A stretch of DNA of 64,000 nt from Flavobacteriales bacterium (GCA_016702645.1 JADJDP010000016.1:8049-72048); one strand, 5' to 3'; numbered from the stretch's first letter, positions 1 through 8,761 are shown. Notes: generated by a model not told the origin, from the sequence alone. Numbers and translations are program-made.

Positions 1-1
1 C

Positions 2-934
2 AAGAAGGATCCCCGGGTGTTGGCGGTATCACCACGGCTCGTCGCCCAGGTGTTCTTCAACGTGGGCACCGTGGACCTCAACGCGCAGGTGAGCGGCATC
101 GACGTGACGGAGGAGGTCCTGTACTACCGCTTCGCGGACTACCTGACGCAAGGCGATCCGCACGACCTGGCCACCAGTGCCAACAGCATCGTGCTCGGCA
201 AGGGCCTAGCGGACATGATGGAAGCAGGCATTGGTGAAACCGTGCAGGTGACCACCGCAACGGGCGAACGTGCCATGCTACGCGTGTCCGGCATCTTCCA
301 AAGCGGGATCGCCGATGCAGACAAAGTGCAGTGCTACGCCAATATCAAGACCGTCCAGAAGCTGTTGGCGCGTCCCAGCAGCTACTACACGGACATCAAT
401 GTGAAGCTGCACGATCTCCTGGAAGCTCCGGAGATGGCGAAGGAACTGGCCACACGGTTCGATGTGGACGCGCTGGACATCCAAACGGCCAACGCGCAGT
501 TCGAGACCGGGAGCGATGTGCGGAACATCATCAGCTATGCGGTTGGCGTGGTGCTCCTGATCGTCGCGGGCTTCGGTATCTACAACATCCTTAACATGAT
601 GATCTATGAAAAGCTCGACGCCATCGCCATCCTGAAAGCCACCGGCTTCAGCGGTAGCGATGTGCGCCGGATCTTCCTGTTATTGAGCATGATCATCGGT
701 ATCGCAGGAGGCGTATCCGGTTTGCTCGGCGGGTTCGCACTGCAGAACGTCATCGACAACATCCCGTTCGTCACGGCTGCCCTGCCCACGGTGAAGACCT
801 TTCCGATCGATTACTCGCCGAAGTACTACATCATCGCGGTCACCTTCGCGCTGCTCACCACCTGGGTAGCCGGTTGGTTCCCGGCACGCAAGGCCAGTCA
901 AGTGGATCCGGTGGAGATCATCCGCGGCAAGTGA
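2..934 (+). CDS. ABC transporter permease, C-terminal part (FtsX/LolC/MacB type)
   Basis: The frame is open from base 2 with no stop before it, so the gene starts outside the window and about 310 residues are visible. The first 170 residues look like the periplasmic domain of MacB/LolC permeases. Membrane segments follow near residues 180-200 and 230-250 and close to the end, with the FtsX-like stretch AILKATGFSG and a family-typical end PVEIIRGK. The stop overlaps the start of the ATPase gene by one base (TGATG), so the two are translationally coupled. By family, it moves lipoproteins or other substrates across the envelope; the substrate cannot be told. Confidence 0.88.
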   Translation, partial: KKDPRVLAVSPRLVAQVFFNVGTVDLNAQVSGIDVTEEVLYYRFADYLTQGDPHDLATSANSIVLGKGLADMMEAGIGETVQVTTATGERAMLRVSGIFQSGIADADKVQCYANIKTVQKLLARPSSYYTDINVKLHDLLEAPEMAKELATRFDVDALDIQTANAQFETGSDVRNIISYAVGVVLLIVAGFGIYNILNMMIYEKLDAIAILKATGFSGSDVRRIFLLLSMIIGIAGGVSGLLGGFALQNVIDNIPFVTAALPTVKTFPIDYSPKYYIIAVTFALLTTWVAGWFPARKASQVDPVEIIRGK

Positions 935-1620
935 TGGAGGGCACAGGGAACATCCTCGAAGTGGCGAAGGTCAACAAGTCCTTCCACGACCCCGTGACCG
1001 TACCTGTGTTGAAGGACGTTTCCATGGCCGTGAAGCGCGGTGAGTTCGTGAGCGTGACCGGCAAGAGCGGCTGCGGGAAGAGCACCTTGCTCTACATCCT
1101 CAGCACCATGGACACCGACTACGAAGGCCAGGTGATCATCGATGGTGAACCAACGCAGGGCCTTCCAGGTGAACGCTTGTCGGAGATACGGAACGAGAAG
1201 ATCGGCTTCGTCTTCCAGTTCCACTACCTGCTCAATGAGTTCAGCGTACTGAAGAACGTGATGTTGCCGGGCCTCAAACTGGGGAAGTTCAGTGAGGAAG
1301 AGGTTGAGAACCGCGCCATGGGCTTGCTGAAGGAGCTACAGATGGACGATCATGCGCTGAAGATGGCCAACCAATTGAGCGGCGGTCAGAAGCAGCGCGT
1401 TGCCATTGCACGATCCATGATCAATGATCCGCTGATCATCATGGGCGACGAACCCACAGGCAACTTGGACAAGAAGAACAGCGAGATCGTCTTCGACATC
1501 TTCCAGCACATCGCATCGGAACACAAACGCAGTTTGCTTGTTGTTACGCACGACAACGACTTTGCAGCACGCACCCATCGCATCATCGAGATGGATGATG
1601 GGAGGATAGTGAACGGGTGA
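934..1620 (+). CDS. ABC transporter ATPase (LolD/MacB-like)
   Basis: A 228-residue nucleotide-binding subunit. Walker A is GKSGCGKST, the Q-loop lies in FVFQFHYLL, the signature is LSGGQKQRVAIARS, Walker B is LIIMGDEPTGNLD and the switch histidine is in VVTHDND. Length and motifs fit the LolD/MacB/FtsE group. I chose the ATG at 934, which overlaps the permease stop, rather than an in-frame upstream start inside the permease gene. It should power the permease just upstream. It converges on preA with only three bases between the stops. Confidence 0.92.
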   Translation: MEGTGNILEVAKVNKSFHDPVTVPVLKDVSMAVKRGEFVSVTGKSGCGKSTLLYILSTMDTDYEGQVIIDGEPTQGLPGERLSEIRNEKIGFVFQFHYLLNEFSVLKNVMLPGLKLGKFSEEEVENRAMGLLKELQMDDHALKMANQLSGGQKQRVAIARSMINDPLIIMGDEPTGNLDKKNSEIVFDIFQHIASEHKRSLLVVTHDNDFAARTHRIIEMDDGRIVNG

Positions 1621-1623
1621 TCG

Positions 1624-2973
1624 CTAGCCCTTGTAATGCCTCGGCTTCTTTTTCGCCAGCGCCTCCGCCGGCTCCGGCACCCAATGGTGCAGACCACCAG
1701 CGAGTGGATCATCGAAGGTCTTCGGGATATTCCCAGCGGCCGTGCGCTCGCCCCAGGTAAGGTGCTGCTTGCCATCATCGCGGCGCTCCATGGTGATGCA
1801 CTCCTCCACAGGGCAAACGAGCGAGCAGAGGTTGCAGCCCACGCAGTTCTCGTCGATGATACTGGGGATGCGGTTCGCGGGATCGCTGCTTAGAGCGATG
1901 GCTTGGTGCGCGCCATCCTCGCAGGCGGTGTAGCAGAGTTGGCAACCGATGCACTTGTCCGGGTTGATGTTGGCGACGACCTTGTACTTCAGGTTGAGGT
2001 CTTCCCAGTGCAGGATGTTCGGCAGCGCCTTGCCACGGAAGTCCTCGATGGTCTTGAAGCCCTTCTCGTCCATGTAGCGCTCCAGGCCCGGCAGGATCTC
2101 GCGGATGATGCCGAAGCCGAAGTGCATGACGGCTGTGCAGACTTGAACGGTCGTAGCGCCAAGCAGGATGAACTCCACGGCATCGCGCCAGTTCTCTACG
2201 CCACCAATGCCGCTGATAGGCAGGTTCACCTCGGGGTGCTGGGCGCAGTTCTTCACCATGTTCAGCGCGATAGGCTTCACGGCCGGGCCGCAGTAACCAC
2301 CGTTGGTGCTTTTACCATCCACGATCGGGTAGGGCACGAATTGGTCGATGTCCACACCCACGATGCTCTGGATCGTGTTGATCAGCGAGATCGCATCACC
2401 GCCCCCCGCACGTGCCGCGCGCGCGGGCCGTGTAATGTCCGAGATGTTCGGCGTCAGCTTCGTGATCACCGGGACTTTCGCCACCTCCTTCACCCACTCC
2501 ACGATCATCTGCAACACCTTCGGCTCCTGCCCAACCGCGCTGCCCATGCCGCGCTCGCACATGCCGTGCGGACAACCGAAGTTCAACTCGATGCCATCGG
2601 CACCGGCGTTCTCCACATCGCGTACGATCTGGTGCCACTCCTCTTTCGTTTCCACCATCAAAGAGGCGATCACCGCATGTTCCGGGAAGCGCTTCTTCAC
2701 TTCGGAGATCTCGCGGAGGTTGTCCTTCAGCGGCCGGTCGGTGATGAGCTCGATGTTGTTGAATCCCACCATGCGCTTGTCGCGGTAGTTCACAGCGCCG
2801 TAGCGGCTGCTCACGTTCACCACGGGCACGCCGAGCGTTTTCCAAACCGCGCCGCCCCAGCCCGCGTCGAAGGCCTTCATGATCTGGTAGCCGGAGTTCG
2901 TCGGTGGAGCCGATGCCAGCCAGAAAGGGTTAGGGCTTTTGATGCCGGCGAGGTTCGTTCTCAGGTCTGCCAT
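1624..2973 (-). CDS. preA: NAD-dependent dihydropyrimidine dehydrogenase, subunit PreA
   Basis: A 449-residue protein with an N-terminal FMN-binding TIM barrel of the dihydroorotate dehydrogenase type (LNFGCPHGMCERGMG, TKLTPNI, and ISGIGGV near the phosphate site) and a C-terminal ferredoxin domain with two 4Fe-4S motifs (CIGCQLCYTAC and CVGCNLCSLVC). In known systems PreA and PreT form an enzyme that reduces uracil and thymine to dihydropyrimidines, or runs in reverse. preT lies just upstream on the same strand, followed by a beta-ureidopropionase gene, so this is a pyrimidine catabolism cluster. Confidence 0.93.
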   Translation of the reverse strand: MADLRTNLAGIKSPNPFWLASAPPTNSGYQIMKAFDAGWGGAVWKTLGVPVVNVSSRYGAVNYRDKRMVGFNNIELITDRPLKDNLREISEVKKRFPEHAVIASLMVETKEEWHQIVRDVENAGADGIELNFGCPHGMCERGMGSAVGQEPKVLQMIVEWVKEVAKVPVITKLTPNISDITRPARAARAGGGDAISLINTIQSIVGVDIDQFVPYPIVDGKSTNGGYCGPAVKPIALNMVKNCAQHPEVNLPISGIGGVENWRDAVEFILLGATTVQVCTAVMHFGFGIIREILPGLERYMDEKGFKTIEDFRGKALPNILHWEDLNLKYKVVANINPDKCIGCQLCYTACEDGAHQAIALSSDPANRIPSIIDENCVGCNLCSLVCPVEECITMERRDDGKQHLTWGERTAAGNIPKTFDDPLAGGLHHWVPEPAEALAKKKPRHYKG

Positions 2974-2980
2974 TGTTGAT

Positions 2981-3010
2981 CAGAAGATTAGAGGATCAGA
3001 AGATCAGATG
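2981..3010. repeat. Short GATCAGAAG-type direct repeats
   Basis: The gap between preA and preT is filled by imperfect tandem copies of a GATCAGAAGAT-like unit (gatcagaagatt, gatcagaagatcag). It is about 30 bases long and has no visible coding or promoter role. It may be a slippage product. Confidence 0.45.
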
Positions 3011-3011
3011 A

Positions 3012-4364
3012 TCAATGCTTCTGACCGGTCAAGTATCCGTGGATCCCATGCGCCGCTTTCTTCGCTTCCGCTGCAGCGTTCACTACTTCCACTCCTCCGT
3101 TCACGGCATCACCTGCAGCGAAGTACTTCGGGTTGTTCGTCTGGTAGTTCTCGTTCACCACGATGCGGCCGCGGTTGTCGAGGATGCGACCTTTCTTGTC
3201 CAGCGCGAGACCAGCGATCTGCTCCAGCAGTTCAACTTGCTTCCCTTGTCCGGTGCCGAGAAGTACCATGTCGCAAGGCTCTACAAACTCACTGCCGGGG
3301 ATCGCTTCGATCTTGCCGTAGGCCGCCTTGTTGCGGATGAACTTCACCCCGGTCACTGAACCGTTTCCAAGGACCTCTACCGGCGTCACGTTGAACAGCG
3401 CTTTCGACCCGCTCTTCTTCGCTAGATCGAACTCGAAGCTGTACGCTCCCATCTCCTCCGGGCCACGTCGGTATGCGATGATCACGCTCTCAGCGCCCAT
3501 TCGGCAACTCTCGCTCGCGGCGTCCATGGCTGTGTTTCCGCCACCGAGCACGATCACTTGCTTCCCCACGGGCGTTGCTTGATGCTTGTTGCGCAGTACC
3601 TCCACGAACTCCAGCGCGCCCATCACGCCCTTCTTGTCTTCGCCGGGAATTCCCAACGCTGACGTTCCACCCAAGCCGATGCCGATGAATACCGCGTCGT
3701 AGTCCTTCTCCATCCGCTCGAAATCGGCACGACCGGTCACGGGCTTGTTGTAGTGGACGTTAAAGCCGAACTGCTCCTGCAGGTAAGCGATCTCATCCAC
3801 CGCTTCCTCGTTGGTGAGCTTGTAAGGAGCAACGCCGTAAACGCACAGACCGCTCGGCTTCTCACGCGCTTCGTAGATGTCCACCGCATGGCCCAGCATC
3901 CGTAACTCACAAGCACAAGAAACGCCCGATGGCCCAGCACCGATCACCGCGACTTTCTTGCCGGTCGATTTACCCGTGATGAAGAGCTTCTTTTTCGCAC
4001 GGATCACCTTTTCCGTCGCGTGTGCCTGCAAGCGCCCGATCTCGATCGGCTTCACATCCTGATGGTTGTAAACGCACGCGCCTTCGCACAGTTCCTCGGT
4101 GGGGCACACGTTCCCGCAGGCATGCCCGAACCAGTTGCTCTCGTAGATCGTCTTCGCGGCCCCGTCCTTGTTGTCGTTGTTGATCTGCCGGATGAAGAGC
4201 GGGATGTCGATCCCCGTCGGGCACGCGTTGATGCACGGCGCATCGTAGCAGTACAGACAGCGCGAGCTCTCGTAGTAGGCCTCCGTGTCGCTCATCAGCG
4301 GCTTCTTCGGATGGAAGTTGGCTGCGAACTCGGCTTCGGTCGTTGGTCGTTTATACTCTGCCAT
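3012..4364 (-). CDS. preT: NAD(P)-dependent dihydropyrimidine dehydrogenase, subunit PreT
   Basis: A 450-residue protein related to the small subunit of glutamate synthase. The N-terminal 110 residues carry cysteine clusters for Fe-S centres (CLYCYDAPCINACPTGID, CGNVCPTEELCEGAC). An FAD-binding GxGxxG follows (AVIGAGPSGVSCACEL) and then an NAD(P)-binding one (VIVLGGGNTAMDAA). The C-terminus AGDAVNGGVEVVNAAAEAKK is the FAD-closing motif. It passes electrons between NAD(P)H and PreA. It is upstream of preA on the same strand with a 38-base gap, probably in one transcript. Confidence 0.93.
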   Translation of the reverse strand: MAEYKRPTTEAEFAANFHPKKPLMSDTEAYYESSRCLYCYDAPCINACPTGIDIPLFIRQINNDNKDGAAKTIYESNWFGHACGNVCPTEELCEGACVYNHQDVKPIEIGRLQAHATEKVIRAKKKLFITGKSTGKKVAVIGAGPSGVSCACELRMLGHAVDIYEAREKPSGLCVYGVAPYKLTNEEAVDEIAYLQEQFGFNVHYNKPVTGRADFERMEKDYDAVFIGIGLGGTSALGIPGEDKKGVMGALEFVEVLRNKHQATPVGKQVIVLGGGNTAMDAASESCRMGAESVIIAYRRGPEEMGAYSFEFDLAKKSGSKALFNVTPVEVLGNGSVTGVKFIRNKAAYGKIEAIPGSEFVEPCDMVLLGTGQGKQVELLEQIAGLALDKKGRILDNRGRIVVNENYQTNNPKYFAAGDAVNGGVEVVNAAAEAKKAAHGIHGYLTGQKH

Positions 4365-4380
4365 CTTGTGCGATCTGTTG

Positions 4381-4458
4381 TGAGCTTCAAGCTGCTAGCC
4401 TCAAGCTGCAAGCTCGATCCGTATTTGAGCTTGAAGCTTGTGGCTTGCGGCTAGCAGC
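4381..4458. repeat. AGCTTGAAGCTTG-rich inverted repeat
   Basis: The gap between preT and the ureidopropionase gene holds a low-complexity palindromic stretch: gcttcaagctgctagcc on the left and gcttgaagcttg with ggctagcagc on the right can pair imperfectly. Similar AGCTTGAAGCTTG elements are spread through many Bacteroidota intergenic regions (from memory, not checked). It could act as a processing or termination hairpin between two genes of the cluster. Confidence 0.55.
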
Positions 4459-4479
4459 GGTGGGCTGGCATTGCGGGTG

Positions 4480-5348
4480 TTAGAGTTCCACGATCTTTCC
4501 ATAAGTCTCCGGCCTGCGATCCCTGAAGAACTGCCATGTGCTCCGCACTTCCTCGATCATGTCCAAGTCGAATTCGGCGATGAGCAGTTCATCGTCATCG
4601 CGGGAGGCTTGAGCGAAGATCTGCCCGCGCGGATCCACGAAGTAGGACTGGCCATAGAACTTGCCGAGGTTCCAGGGCTTCTCCTCGCCCACGCGATTGA
4701 TGCAGCCCATGAAGTAGCCATTGGCCGCAGCGTGCGCGGGTTGTTCCAGCTTCCAGAGGTACTCGCTCAATCCGGCTACGGTGGCGCTGGGGTTGTAGAC
4801 GATCTCCGCGCCGTTGAGGCCCAGGCAGCGCGCGCCATCCGGGAAGTGACGGTCGTAGCAGATGTACACGCCCACCTTGGCGTACTTGGTCTGGAACACA
4901 GGATAGCCCAGATTGCCGGGCTTGAAGAAGAACTTTTCCCAGAAACCGCTCGTGTGCGGGATGTGGTTCTTGCGGTACTTTCCCAGATAGGTGCCATCCG
5001 CGTCGATCACGGCGGCGGTATTGTACAGCACACCGGCCTGCTCCTTCTCGTAGATCGGAACGATGATCACCATGTTGTACTTCTTCGCGTACTGGGCCAT
5101 CAACTCCGTGGTGGGTCCGGGCACGCTCTCTGCGCTCTCGTACCACTTACGGTCCTGGCCGGGGCAGAAATAGGGCGTGTTGGAAGATCTCCTGCAGGCA
5201 TAAGGATCTGCACGCCCTGCTGGCCGGCCTTCTCGATGAACGGGATATGCTTCTGAACCATCGCGTCGATGATCTCCGGTATGGTGCCCTCGCCCTCCGT
5301 TTTCGGAAGGCTCATCTGGATGAGGCCGCTTTTGATCTTGCGTGGCAT
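4480..5348 (-). CDS. Beta-ureidopropionase / nitrilase-family amidohydrolase (two one-base frameshifts)
   Basis: Rejoined it gives about 288 residues of the carbon-nitrogen hydrolase family. The start MPRKIKSGLIQMSLPKTEG is in one frame, a short piece (CLQEIF) in the next, and NTPYFCPGQDRKWYE onward in the third. This implies one extra base in each of two places around 5,180-5,205. The catalytic triad is present: Glu in LQEIF, Lys in YRKNHIP, Cys in VYICYDRHFP. The family cleaves N-carbamoyl-beta-alanine, the last step of reductive uracil degradation, which fits the preT/preA neighbours. A dihydropyrimidinase for the middle step is not in the window. The shift looks like sequence error because all catalytic residues survive. 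Confidence 0.85.
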
Positions 5349-5438
5349 GGGGTGACTGCGTTGCGGTTGTCCACCAATGTAGCCACACCTGCGATACACC
5401 CCGTTGTTCTTTGGCGGGTACACTGTGGACCATGCGCG

Positions 5439-5996
5439 GTGGAAAGGTTGGCGATAAAGGCCCTTACGGCGTGGGCCATTGCCGACCTCTTGGGCTGGAT
5501 CCCCTGGCCGGGTGCCATCATCAACAACTTCTTCGGCGGTAATTGGAGCGGCCTGCTCGGTTTGTTGGCCACCATGCCCTTCATACTCGGTATCGCCTTG
5601 GTGGAGGAGACGACCTGGATGAAGTTCTGTGTGACACGCCTTCAGGAGAAGTACACCGCGTTCGTCGCTTGCGGACTTACCGGCATTGCTTGGGGGCTTT
5701 GGTACCTGCCCATGTTGCTCCTGCACGAAGGCGTACCCGATGGCGTACCCTGGTACATGTTCCTGCTGAGCATGATCGGCCTTACGTTGTTGCTGGGCTG
5801 GGTCTTCAACATGACACGCAGTGGACTGGTGCTCTTCATCATGCAAGTGGTGAGCAACATCGCCTTCTTCGTGATGCCCGCCCTGCCCACCTGGCACAAC
5901 ATGAATGCGGAATACGTGATCGCCTTCATCTGGGTGGAAGTGGTGATCGTTGCGCTCCTTGTTTTGTGTACGGTCCAAGGAGTTGGGTGTTGGTAA
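5439..5996 (+). CDS. CPBP-family-like integral membrane protein, N-terminus unclear, active site not conserved
   Basis: About 185 residues with five or six hydrophobic segments. The pattern matches the CPBP (CAAX protease / bacteriocin-processing) fold, but every recognised catalytic position is changed: EETTWMK where EExxxR is expected, WGLWYLP where WGLWHLP is usual, and QVVSN where HxxxN is usual. No good ATG lies at the beginning; GTG 5439 or TTG 5448 are the nearest in-frame starts, and the first helices of the family seem to be missing, perhaps through a frameshift. It is divergent from the amidohydrolase gene. A structural or regulatory role is more likely than proteolysis. Confidence 0.5.
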   Translation: MERLAIKALTAWAIADLLGWIPWPGAIINNFFGGNWSGLLGLLATMPFILGIALVEETTWMKFCVTRLQEKYTAFVACGLTGIAWGLWYLPMLLLHEGVPDGVPWYMFLLSMIGLTLLLGWVFNMTRSGLVLFIMQVVSNIAFFVMPALPTWHNMNAEYVIAFIWVEVVIVALLVLCTVQGVGCW

Positions 5997-6134
5997 TCGG
6001 CCAACATGGAGCGAGGGAGGGGAGGGAAGGAAACCGAGAAGAAAGAGAAGCCGGAACCGTCGGAGGCAGGAAGCCGTATTAGCCGACTGATGGAGGTCAG
6101 GGGGTGACCCTTGGCCCGATCTAATTTTGTGGGC

Positions 6135-7131
6135 ATGATCAATTACGAGAACTCGCTTCACGTCGATCGTCGATCGAACATCAGCCAAAAGGAACTTCTG
6201 AACGACTATGTTCACAAGAACAAACCGGTGATCATCACCGATGTGGCCAAAACCTGGCCTGCCGTGGGAAAGTGGACACCGGATTTCTTCAAGGCCAACT
6301 ACCCGAACGTGAAGAAGGAGGTCAACAAGAGGGTCATCAGCCTGTCCGAGCAGATCGATCTCGTGAAGGCTTCCACGCCGCAGAACCCCGCACCTTACCC
6401 GTACAACCTGGAGATCCCGGATTTTTCCCGGACCTCATGAAGGACCTGAGCCCCAGTTCGTGTTCGGGAAGATGGACCGCGGTGCTTCGTCGCTCATGCC
6501 CAAGATGCTCCTTCACGGCACACCCATCCACGAGGTGTTCTTCGGCGGCAATGGCTCGTCGTTCCCCTTCGTCCACTACGATGCCCTGTTCCTGCATACG
6601 CAGATCACGCAGATCCACGGGGACAAGGATTTCGTCCTGTTCCACCCGGACGACTCACCCTACCTCTATCCGCGCCCGGAGAACGAGAAATTCTCGCAAG
6701 TGCGCAACGTGTTCGAGCCGGACCTGGTGAATTTCCCCTTGTTCGCGAAGGCCAAACCGTATTTCGAAACCATTCGGCAGGGTGAGACCATCTTTTTCCC
6801 CTGCGGTTGGTGGCACACCACGCTCACACATGGTCCAAGCATCACGTACGGTCGAGTTGTGCTGAACTCCGTCAACTACGACAGGTATCTCGACGATAAG
6901 TACAGGCGCTGGGTGCAGAACGGGAAGTTCAAGGCCAATGCTGCCTATGCACTCGGCAAAATGGTGGGCGGCGTCTTCTCCACGCTGGAAGCCCTAAGTG
7001 ATCCGCGCCATCCCGTCCTTGGTCCACTGACATCAACTTATTTCCTAGCCGGTTCATCATGGACAACGCCTTTATCGCCACCACCTTCGACTGGGATCAC
7101 CGGACACCGACGGACAAACAACGTTTCCTGA
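6135..7131 (+). CDS. Cupin-8/JmjC-like oxygenase (two homopolymer frameshifts)
   Basis: The protein runs through three frames: MINYENSLHV to LEIPDF, then FPDLMKDLSP, then QFVFGKMDRG onward. The joins need one more T in the run 6422-6426 and one more C in the run 6451-6454, typical long-read errors. Rejoined it has about 330 residues with the cupin-8 / JmjC iron site (HYDALF, then GWWHTTLTHG). Such enzymes are Fe(II)/2-oxoglutarate hydroxylases acting on proteins or small molecules. The last 24 codons overlap the next gene and may be out of frame. Its partner is the methyltransferase that follows, so the two may modify one substrate in turn (inference). Confidence 0.72.
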
Positions 7132-7802
7132 ACAAAGTGATGCGGAAGCTGGGTATGAACGCCCGGCTTACCCCCGCGCCGTCGGACATGGCCAATGTGG
7201 AGGCCCGCATGAACCTCTTCCACCTGCTGGAACAGACCGTTGCCAACAAGGTGCCGGGGGATGTGGTGGACGTTGGTTGCAACGCCGGCGACAGCACGAT
7301 CATCATGCAGCGGGTGGTCACCACCCTTGCGCCCGAGAAGCAGGTGCATGCCTTCGATAGTTTCGAGGGCCTGCCGGAGTTGACGGACAACGACAAGAAG
7401 GATGGCGTCTACGGTAAAGGCTACATGGCCGCCGGTTTGGACCTGTTCACACGCAAATTCGAGCAATTGGGGTTGAAGATGCCCCATACCCACAAGGGTT
7501 GGTTCGAGGAGACGATCCCCAAGTTCCTGCCGGAGAGGATCAGCTTCGCCCTGTTCGATGGCGATCTGTACGAATCAACGAAGCACGTGCTGCCGCATGT
7601 CTACGAGCGCATGGCGCCGGGAGCGATCGGAATGATCGCGGTCTACTACGATGAGAAGATCTTTCCCCGCAAAGGGATCCTGGGCGGTTACATGTCGCCT
7701 GGTGTGAAACGCGCCACGGACGAGTTCTTCAAGGACAAGCCGGAAAAGGTCTCCGTGCTCTACGCCAACGAGTATTCGAACGGATACTTCCGGAAGGCTT
7801 AA
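7059..7802 (+). CDS. TylF/MycF-family O-methyltransferase
   Basis: A 247-residue class I SAM-dependent methyltransferase. The SAM-binding motif I is VVDVGCNAGDST, followed by the acidic residue in HAFDSFEGLP, and the later metal-site stretch is ALFDGDLYEST. In TylF and MycF, which methylate macrolide sugars, an Asp-Asp pair follows; here the corresponding part reads AVYYDEK, so one acidic residue is changed. It overlaps the end of the oxygenase gene and converges on the hydroxylase gene with overlapping stop codons. The substrate is unknown. Confidence 0.82.
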   Translation: MDNAFIATTFDWDHRTPTDKQRFLNKVMRKLGMNARLTPAPSDMANVEARMNLFHLLEQTVANKVPGDVVDVGCNAGDSTIIMQRVVTTLAPEKQVHAFDSFEGLPELTDNDKKDGVYGKGYMAAGLDLFTRKFEQLGLKMPHTHKGWFEETIPKFLPERISFALFDGDLYESTKHVLPHVYERMAPGAIGMIAVYYDEKIFPRKGILGGYMSPGVKRATDEFFKDKPEKVSVLYANEYSNGYFRKA

Positions 7803-8431
7803 CCCTTCTGCGCGCGCTTCAAGCGGGGATCCACCGGCATGGTACCGAAGATGTGGTCCCAGAACGGGGAACTCACCCCGAAGGCTCCCGTGTCACCAAC
7901 GAAATGGTGCAGGTTGTGGTGCTTCCAAATGACGCGCAGGATGTTCTTCGGCGGATTGTAAACGTGGATGGCATAGTGGGCGAGGAGGTAGGTGGCGTAG
8001 CCCGCCATGAAGCCCCCGCCGAACGCGAACCCGTGCTCGCCCAAGAGCAACCGGAAGAGCCCGATGAACACGGATGCCACCAGCACGCTCATCAAGGGGG
8101 GCAGGGCAAGGCGTTTCTTGTCCCGGGGGTGCTCGTGATGCACTCCGTGGAACACGTACTGCATACGCGCTTTTTTGGGGCTGTCCGTCCCCATGTGGTA
8201 GAAATACCGGTGTACCGTGTACTCGGTAAGGGTGAAGAAGAACAGGCCCACCAGGAAGAGCGCGATCGTGGCGACCACGTCGAGGTGCAGTACATCGATG
8301 GACCACCAAATTGCTGCCACGGCGATACCGTAGAAAATGACCAAGGGGATCGAAATGTGCGTCTTGGTCAACGCCTCCAGCACCGGGCTCTGAAAGATCC
8401 TGCCGCCTTCACTTATGCTCTTGCTCTCCAT
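7799..8431 (-). CDS. Fatty acid hydroxylase / sterol desaturase-type membrane protein
   Basis: A 210-residue membrane protein with the histidine clusters of the di-iron hydroxylase superfamily: HRYFYH, HGVHHEH, HYAIH and HHNLHH. Helices lie near residues 25-45, 48-70 and 105-150. In this family the histidines hold a di-iron centre that hydroxylates lipid chains; candidate substrates are 2-hydroxy fatty acids of sphingolipids. I chose ATG 8431 (MESKSISEGG) since the promoter element at 8447-8454 sits just in front of it, leaving a leader of about ten bases. Confidence 0.85.
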   Translation of the reverse strand: MESKSISEGGRIFQSPVLEALTKTHISIPLVIFYGIAVAAIWWSIDVLHLDVVATIALFLVGLFFFTLTEYTVHRYFYHMGTDSPKKARMQYVFHGVHHEHPRDKKRLALPPLMSVLVASVFIGLFRLLLGEHGFAFGGGFMAGYATYLLAHYAIHVYNPPKNILRVIWKHHNLHHFVGDTGAFGVSSPFWDHIFGTMPVDPRLKRAQKG

Positions 8432-8446
8432 GATCGTTTGGCGCTG

Positions 8447-8454
8447 CGAAAATA
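8447..8454 (-). promoter_or_regulatory. -7 promoter element TATTTTCG for the hydroxylase gene
   Basis: Read on the minus strand it is TATTTTCG, one change from the Bacteroidota TAnnTTTG. It lies 16 bases upstream of the chosen ATG at 8431. Confidence 0.6.
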
Positions 8455-8629
8455 GTGTTGAGGGAGCGAAAGGTTCGGCGTCGTGTTGGTCCACTTTCAT
8501 CCATTCGCAGTTCATTCACGAACCAAGCATTGTTTCCAATAAGACAAGCACCGGGCCGTTCACCCCCATTCATTCATACTGCAACCTCCGCGATGTGGGC
8601 CCGAGGGATGCCCGTTCAACGGCCGTCGT

Positions 8630-8637
8630 TACATTCG
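8630..8637 (+). promoter_or_regulatory. -7 promoter element TACATTCG for tRNA-Val
   Basis: TACATTCG, followed ten bases later by the first base of the tRNA. This supports the reading that TAnnTTCG is a working -7 element in this genome, because tRNA transcripts must have a promoter here and no gene lies upstream on this strand. Confidence 0.6.
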
Positions 8638-8647
8638 CGGCCCATTC

Positions 8648-8722
8648 GGGCGATTAGCTCAGCTGGTTCAGAGCACTACCTCGACAAGGTAGGGGTCACT
8701 GGTTCGAATCCAGTATCGCCCA
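8648..8722 (+). tRNA. tRNA-Val (anticodon GAC)
   Basis: A full cloverleaf of 75 bases: acceptor GGGCGAT/ATCGCCC, D stem GCTC/GAGC, anticodon stem CTACC/GGTAG with loop TCGACAA, a 5-base variable loop, T stem ACTGG/CCAGT with loop TTCGAAT, discriminator A. CCA is not encoded. The anticodon GAC reads valine codons GUC and GUU. The base before the anticodon (position 33) is C rather than the nearly universal U. Confidence 0.95.
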
Positions 8723-8761
8723 CGAAGGTCCCGGTACCACGCCGGGACTTCTTCATTGAGC

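Noticed and set aside
1903..2979. A 358-codon plus-strand open frame opposite preA
   Set aside because: Pure shadow of preA, which has complete iron-sulfur and flavin motifs.
2981..3010. CRISPR-like repeat
   Set aside because: Units are too short, without spacers; no cas gene is in the window.
4381..4458. Riboswitch or attenuator in front of the amidohydrolase gene
   Set aside because: The stretch lies behind the amidohydrolase stop and in front of no gene start on either strand; low-complexity repeats explain it.
5100..6215. A 371-codon minus-strand open frame over 5.1-6.2 kb
   Set aside because: Only the part from 5348 downward is real (start of the amidohydrolase); the upstream part is antisense to the CPBP-like gene and lacks structure.
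6422..6454. Programmed frameshifting in the oxygenase gene
   Set aside because: No slippery heptamer with hairpin is present; two losses in homopolymers and many similar breaks in other genes fit sequence error better.
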